Of a DNA stretch of 13,563 bases, positions 12,515-13,563 are shown piece after piece. The notes under the pieces were generated by a model, which was not told the origin of the DNA, did not search any database, and was given only the letters and a program-made list of their open reading frames with translations. The position numbers and the translations under genes were made by a program. The stretch is taken from NCBI GenBank assembly GCA_036008175.1, contig DASYOB010000092.1:1-13563 (forward strand), in the 5' to 3' direction. Origin of the DNA: DATARH01 sp036008175 (GTDB lineage: Bacteria > Pseudomonadota > Alphaproteobacteria > ATCC43930 > CGMCC-115725). Position 1 is the first letter of the stretch, and each line of letters opens with the position of its first letter.

Positions 12515-13159
12515 ATGAGCGTCGCTGCCAAGATCTGCGGGTTGTCGAGCGAGGAAGCGGTTGCCGTCGCTGTCATCGGCGGTGCCGCTTATGTCGGCTT
12601 TGTCTTCTATCCGCCGAGCCCGCGCTCGATCGATCCTGCCCGCGCCGGCGCGTTGTGTGCCGCGGTGCCGTCCGGGGTCCGGCGGGTCGGGCTGTTCGTC
12701 GACGCGGACGATGACGCGATCCGCGAGGTGCTCGATCTCGCGCCGATCGACATCCTGCAGTTTCACGGGCATGAGAGCCCGGGCCGGACTGCCGATGCGA
12801 AATCGCGCTTCCATCGCCCGGTGATGAAGGCGATCTCGATCGCCGGGCCTGAAGACGTGCTTGCGGCCGCACACTACGAAGAAAGTGCCGACATGCTTTT
12901 GTTCGATGCGAAGCCGCCGCGCCGGGCCGATGCATTGCCGGGCGGCAACGGTCTCGCCTTCGATTGGCGGCTGATCGCCGGCCGGCAGTGGCGCCGGCCC
13001 TGGATGCTGTCGGGCGGACTGACCGCCGAGCTGCTGCCGGAGGCGGTTGCCATCTCCGGCGCCATGGCGGTTGACGTGTCGTCGGGGGTCGAGCGCCGCC
13101 CAGGCGAGAAGGACCCAGACAAGATCCGCGCTTTCCTTGCGATAGCGCGCGGACTATAG
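12515..13159 (+). CDS. trpF: Phosphoribosylanthranilate isomerase
   Basis: 214 residues from ATG 12515, 24 bases after the previous stop. It converts phosphoribosyl-anthranilate to CdRP in tryptophan synthesis. TIM-barrel motifs in order: AKICGL (5-10) with catalytic base Cys8, YVGFVFYPPSPRSI (26-39), VGLFVDADDDAI (58-69), DILQFHGHESPGR (79-91), VMKAISI (103-109), LLFDAKPP (128-135) with general acid Asp131, WMLSGGL (163-169) and AVDVSSGVERRPGEKDPDKI (185-204). The family usually has LQLHG; Phe replaces the second Leu here. The segment after HESPGR (TADAKSRFHRP) is less typical but in frame. trpB follows after 8 bases. No trpC is present nearby. Confidence 0.95.
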   Translation: MSVAAKICGLSSEEAVAVAVIGGAAYVGFVFYPPSPRSIDPARAGALCAAVPSGVRRVGLFVDADDDAIREVLDLAPIDILQFHGHESPGRTADAKSRFHRPVMKAISIAGPEDVLAAAHYEESADMLLFDAKPPRRADALPGGNGLAFDWRLIAGRQWRRPWMLSGGLTAELLPEAVAISGAMAVDVSSGVERRPGEKDPDKIRAFLAIARGL

Positions 13160-13167
13160 GCAGGTCG

Positions 13168-13563
13168 ATGCAGACACCGAATACCTACCGCGGCGGGCCG
13201 GATGCGCAGGGCCATTTCGGCCTCTATGGCGGCCGCTTCGTCGCGGAAACGCTGATGCCGCTGGTGCTGGCGGTTGAGGCCGCCTACAACGCGGCCAAGG
13301 ACGACCCGAATTTCCATGCCGAGCTTGCCTACTACCTCGATCATTATGTCGGCCGACCGAGCCCCCTCTATTTCGCCGAGCGGCTGACCCGGCATTTCGG
13401 CGGCGCCAAGCTCTACTTCAAACGCGACGAGCTCAATCACACCGGCGCGCACAAGATCAACAACGTCATGGGCCAGATCCTGCTCGCGCGGCGGATGGGC
13501 AAGACGCGCATCATCGCCGAGACGGGCGCCGGCCAGCACGGAGTCGCCACCGCGACCGCCTGC
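13168..13563 (+). CDS. trpB: Tryptophan synthase beta chain (partial, C-terminus beyond right edge)
   Basis: The first 132 residues from ATG 13168 (MQTPNTYRGGPDAQGHFGLY); the gene runs off the right edge with no stop. TrpB condenses indole, channelled from TrpA, with serine using pyridoxal phosphate. Present: FGLYGGRFVAETLMPLV (17-33), GRPSPLYFAERLT (62-74), the PLP-binding lysine Lys96 in HTGAHKINN (91-99), and AETGAGQHGVATATA (117-131) with catalytic Glu118. Eight bases separate it from the trpF stop, so the two are almost certainly co-transcribed, and trpA is expected next. The start is supported by the family N-terminus and by CAGG shortly upstream. Confidence 0.97.
   Translation, partial: MQTPNTYRGGPDAQGHFGLYGGRFVAETLMPLVLAVEAAYNAAKDDPNFHAELAYYLDHYVGRPSPLYFAERLTRHFGGAKLYFKRDELNHTGAHKINNVMGQILLARRMGKTRIIAETGAGQHGVATATAC

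Overview
The window reads as chromosomal DNA of a GC-rich alphaproteobacterium, most likely of the Rhodospirillales type. The evidence is the right half (about 6090-13563). It carries an ordered core block: tRNA-Ala(GGC) and a TIGR02300/FYDLN-type acidic zinc-ribbon gene on the minus strand, then on the plus strand aroA, cmk, rpsA, ihfB, a LapA/DUF1049 gene, an ornithine-cyclodeaminase-family gene, trpF and the start of trpB. aroA/cmk overlap by 4 bp, and gaps from lapA onward are short. The block combines aromatic amino acid synthesis (aroA, trpF, trpB), nucleotide metabolism (cmk), translation (rpsA) and nucleoid structure (ihfB).

The left half (1 to about 6055) is different: loosely packed, partly lower in GC, and full of small unknown genes, fragments and inverted repeats. 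From left to right it holds: a partial luciferase-like (LLM) oxidoreductase running off the left edge (minus strand); a long gene-poor stretch; a minus-strand pair made of a small helix-turn-helix protein and a protein starting FIRFRKSHWRLK, separated by a possible 18-residue leader peptide and a perfect 10-bp inverted repeat; a two-helix membrane protein of unknown role; a possible C-terminal gene fragment; a secreted retropepsin-like aspartic protease fused to six almost identical Sel1 repeats; and phage debris. The debris is an intact P27-type terminase small subunit, then a phage companion gene broken by a frameshift and truncated where it joins an internal piece of a UvrD-type helicase. 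It ends at a strong bidirectional terminator next to the 3' end of tRNA-Ala.

The simplest reading is a conserved housekeeping block whose tRNA-Ala side borders a decayed mobile or prophage island. No complete new defence or mobile system can be demonstrated. The points most worth checking are the leader-peptide/hairpin arrangement at 1756-1869, the homogenised Sel1 array behind an aspartic protease, the phage/helicase junction near 5520, and the class II-like EPSP synthase that keeps the ancestral glycine in its NSGT motif.
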